In this document: one piece after another, positions 62,326 to 64,000 of the stretch | How positions within the stretch are numbered: the first letter of the stretch is position 1 | Layout: every line of letters starts with the position of its first letter | Source of the DNA: Sphingobacterium sp. SGR-19 | Lineage (GTDB): Bacteria > Bacteroidota > Bacteroidia > Sphingobacteriales > Sphingobacteriaceae | Length of the DNA: 64,000 nucleotides | Direction of reading: 5' to 3' | Assembly: GCF_011043555.1 (NCBI RefSeq) | Contig: NZ_JAAKGS010000013.1 | Span: forward strand, 1 to 64,000 | Notes under the pieces: generated by a model | Database searches by the model: none | The model's input: the letters and a program-made list of their open reading frames with translations, nothing else | What the model was told of the DNA's origin: nothing | Made by a program: the position numbers and the translations under genes

Positions 62326-63072
62326 TTAAGTGGTTACCCCACTAAAAAGTTCTTTATTTAATATCTCGCAGTGTTTAAAGTGGCTGCGTATATCTTCTTG
62401 TTGCAGTCCCACTTCTAGCGCGCGTACGTGCCGTTCATGATGTACATCGGTACCGACAAGATTAATCATCCCCTTTTCCAGCAAATATTTCGCTACCCGA
62501 CGTTCATTACGCCCGTAATAACCCAATACCGACAGCAGGTTGAGCTGCAACAGGCAACCGATATCCTGAAAGCGTTCGATTTTCTTGGGATCACGATGAC
62601 AGAAAATATACCGTTCGGGATGTGCCAGGATGGGAATGTACCCCTCCATTTGCAGATCGAACGCGACTTTTTCAATCAGCTTGCTTTCTTCTAGATAAGA
62701 CATCTCGATTAATACGTGCCCGCCGGGCAAACAGAGTATGTGCCGCGGGTCCTGCGTAAGCTGTTGATCAAAGGCGCTATCCACCATATACTCCGCAGCA
62801 TAACCTGCCGCAAGCTGCTCAACCCCTTCTTGGCGCAAGCGATGGAAAGCGGTCCCTATCGTTTCCGCTGTATTCGGATACATATCGTGTAGGATATGCG
62901 GTGTGAAATAGAATTTTCTTAACCCAAGCTGTTCCAACCGCCGAAGCAAGGCTACGCTCTGCTCGGTGTTTTCACAACCATCGTCGATACCAGGCAGAAT
63001 GTGCGAATGCATATCCACCTGCATCCATTCCAGATCGGGGTATTGACGTTTTCGGTTAAAAATACTCCACAT
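62326..63072 (-). CDS. cpsB: CpsB/YwqE-type tyrosine-protein phosphatase
   Basis: This 248-residue PHP-family phosphatase removes phosphate from the Wzc tyrosine tail. All metal ligands appear intact: VDMHSHILPGIDDG (residues 19-32), TPHIL, AAEYMVD, VLIEMSYLEES, ILAHPERYIFC and TDVHH (Asp209, His211). It is the first gene of the export set, just downstream of the terminator at 63115-63150. A paralogue with a changed ligand is encoded at 40066-40860. Confidence 0.92.
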   Translation of the reverse strand: MWSIFNRKRQYPDLEWMQVDMHSHILPGIDDGCENTEQSVALLRRLEQLGLRKFYFTPHILHDMYPNTAETIGTAFHRLRQEGVEQLAAGYAAEYMVDSAFDQQLTQDPRHILCLPGGHVLIEMSYLEESKLIEKVAFDLQMEGYIPILAHPERYIFCHRDPKKIERFQDIGCLLQLNLLSVLGYYGRNERRVAKYLLEKGMINLVGTDVHHERHVRALEVGLQQEDIRSHFKHCEILNKELFSGVTT

Positions 63073-63114
63073 TTTCTTTTGTTGTTTTGTTAAAGAGGGT
63101 TATGACTGAAAATA

Positions 63115-63150
63115 GAAATACCCGGCCAGCTCGCCCGGCCGGAGTATTTC
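63115..63150 (-). terminator. Terminator hairpin upstream of cpsB
   Basis: On the minus strand GAAATACTCCGGCC pairs with GGCCGGGTATTTC around a nine-base loop (about 13 bp with small mismatch), followed by TATTTTC. It lies after the stop of the 63199 gene and would end or attenuate that transcript before the export genes. Confidence 0.75.
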
Positions 63151-63198
63151 CCTACAATCACAAGCTTACACTTGAGCTCTTCAACATCTTTCTATTTT

Positions 63199-63999
63199 TT
63201 ATAGATTATTACATTCTTCGGTCAAGATCGCCAAGTTGGTAGCACCGGCTTTCGTACCGATAATATCACCCGGCTCTATACCAACGGTGGCTTCATTGTC
63301 TTCACTTACGGCGTGACCGTTTACCACTTTTACACGCTCGTTCCAGATGGCTTTGAAGTCATACTGGGTACCATCGGTTTTCAATTGCGTGGTGCGCAAG
63401 AAGCCGTTGCTTACAGATCCCAGATATTTGAATTCCGTCGTTCCGGATTCACGGTAGAACATCTGGAAGGTCGGTAACAAGGTAATAACGCTTGTTTGTC
63501 CAGGACAACGTACATACAGCTGTAGCGTAGAGGTGGTGCTGGTGGCATCCGCTGGATCCGGCAACTGTATGGCGGTCGCTTGACCACAAGTTGCCAAGTC
63601 GCTTTCTGCCAAAATGTTGCCATCTGCTTTACGTACCACAACCTTAACACCCGATGCCGGAACATCTACTAGGCTGATGCTGTTGTTCGTATTGTTGATC
63701 GAATAGTCTCCTGTGAAGATTACTTTTTCGCCCCATACGGCTTCTACCTTAACCGCAGCGGTTGTACCGTTCGTCATCCAATCGCCCGAGAAGTTAATTA
63801 CCCGCGCTGCTGGACAAGCTTGGCCAAACTCAGCGGCCATATAGAAAGTTAAGTGGTCAATCTCGAAACTGACACGGAAGCCAGCAGCAGCAGAACCGGT
63901 AACGGTACTGTTTTGTTCGAAACGCCACACGCCATCACCGCTGTTACTGAAGATGTGGAACGCTGTACCGGCAGCGAGTGGTTGTCCGGTAATCGGGCT
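63199..63999 (-). CDS. Partial unrecognised protein (3' part; runs off the right edge)
   Basis: At least 266 residues are encoded, open to the window edge. An in-frame GTG at 63930 is internal, since coding continues upstream (SPITGQPLAAGTAFHIFSNS). The visible part has beta-rich repeats separated by Cys residues (QACPAARVINFSGDW, LATCGQATAIQLPDP, VRCPGQTSVITLLPTF, TEECNNL), suggesting several similar extracellular domains. No known family is recognised. It lies upstream of cpsB, separated by the hairpin. A surface or secreted role is a guess. Confidence 0.6.
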   Translation of the reverse strand, partial: SPITGQPLAAGTAFHIFSNSGDGVWRFEQNSTVTGSAAAGFRVSFEIDHLTFYMAAEFGQACPAARVINFSGDWMTNGTTAAVKVEAVWGEKVIFTGDYSINNTNNSISLVDVPASGVKVVVRKADGNILAESDLATCGQATAIQLPDPADATSTTSTLQLYVRCPGQTSVITLLPTFQMFYRESGTTEFKYLGSVSNGFLRTTQLKTDGTQYDFKAIWNERVKVVNGHAVSEDNEATVGIEPGDIIGTKAGATNLAILTEECNNL

Positions 64000-64000
64000 C

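Noticed and set aside
63928..63930. GTG as start of the last gene
   Set aside because: The frame continues without a stop to the window edge with protein-like sequence, so this codon is internal.

Overview
The window comes from a member of the Bacteroidota, most likely a Sphingobacteriaceae-type organism (Sphingobacterium, Pedobacter or Parapedobacter relatives; the genus cannot be fixed from the sequence). The evidence is a SusC/SusD pair, a hybrid two-component regulator (propeller, kinase, receiver and AraC domains in one protein), DUF4374 and PepSY iron genes, CpsB/Wza/Wzc/Wzi capsule machinery, and promoters of the TTTG-N19-TAnnTTTG type. No rRNA, tRNA or CRISPR was seen.

Locus A (1-22431, all minus strand, read right to left) is a surface-polysaccharide synthesis locus. 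It opens with a small membrane protein, a winged-helix protein and an AlbA/Schlafen-type ATP-binding protein. Then come precursor genes: UDP-glucose dehydrogenase, a cytidylyltransferase, a TviB-type dehydrogenase, WecB and WecC. An AT-rich assembly cassette follows: Wzx, Wzy, a beta-helix lyase-like protein, two GT4 enzymes, a hexapeptide acyltransferase, a heparinase II/III-like protein, an ATP-grasp-HAD fusion, a pyruvyltransferase, a phosphoglycosyl transferase, a DegT-like enzyme and a FemAB-like enzyme. Three nucleotide-sugar dehydrogenases point to an acidic glycan.

A polysaccharide utilisation locus (22578-33642) comes next: a GH5-like lipoprotein, a sialidase-fold lipoprotein, SusD and SusC on the minus strand, with a divergent hybrid two-component regulator on the plus strand.

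An iron-uptake-type cluster (33645-39622, plus strand) holds two small membrane proteins, a PepSY membrane protein, a TonB-dependent receptor with its own promoter and a structured leader, and a DUF4374 lipoprotein, closed by a strong terminator.

Locus B (39615 to the right edge, mostly minus strand) is a second capsule/exopolysaccharide locus. Read right to left it encodes a surface or secreted protein (cut by the window edge), CpsB, Wza, Wzc, Wzx, a pyruvyltransferase, Wzy, GT2, GT14, an LVIVD-like propeller protein, a second pyruvyltransferase, GT4, a WecG/TagA-type GT26, ManC, Wzi and a second cytidylyltransferase. It runs by overlapping genes into a propeller histidine kinase, a multi-pass membrane protein and a LuxR-type response regulator. 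Beyond a plus-strand lipoprotein lies a small unit with a second CpsB (one altered metal ligand) and a lone N-terminal WcaJ-type membrane domain.

The loci look complementary. A has the initiating transferase and UDP-ManNAcA synthesis but no Wza/Wzc/Wzi in view. B has the export machinery and a WecG-type transferase but no complete initiating enzyme in view. Many genes overlap by 1-17 bp, which suggests long co-transcribed operons.
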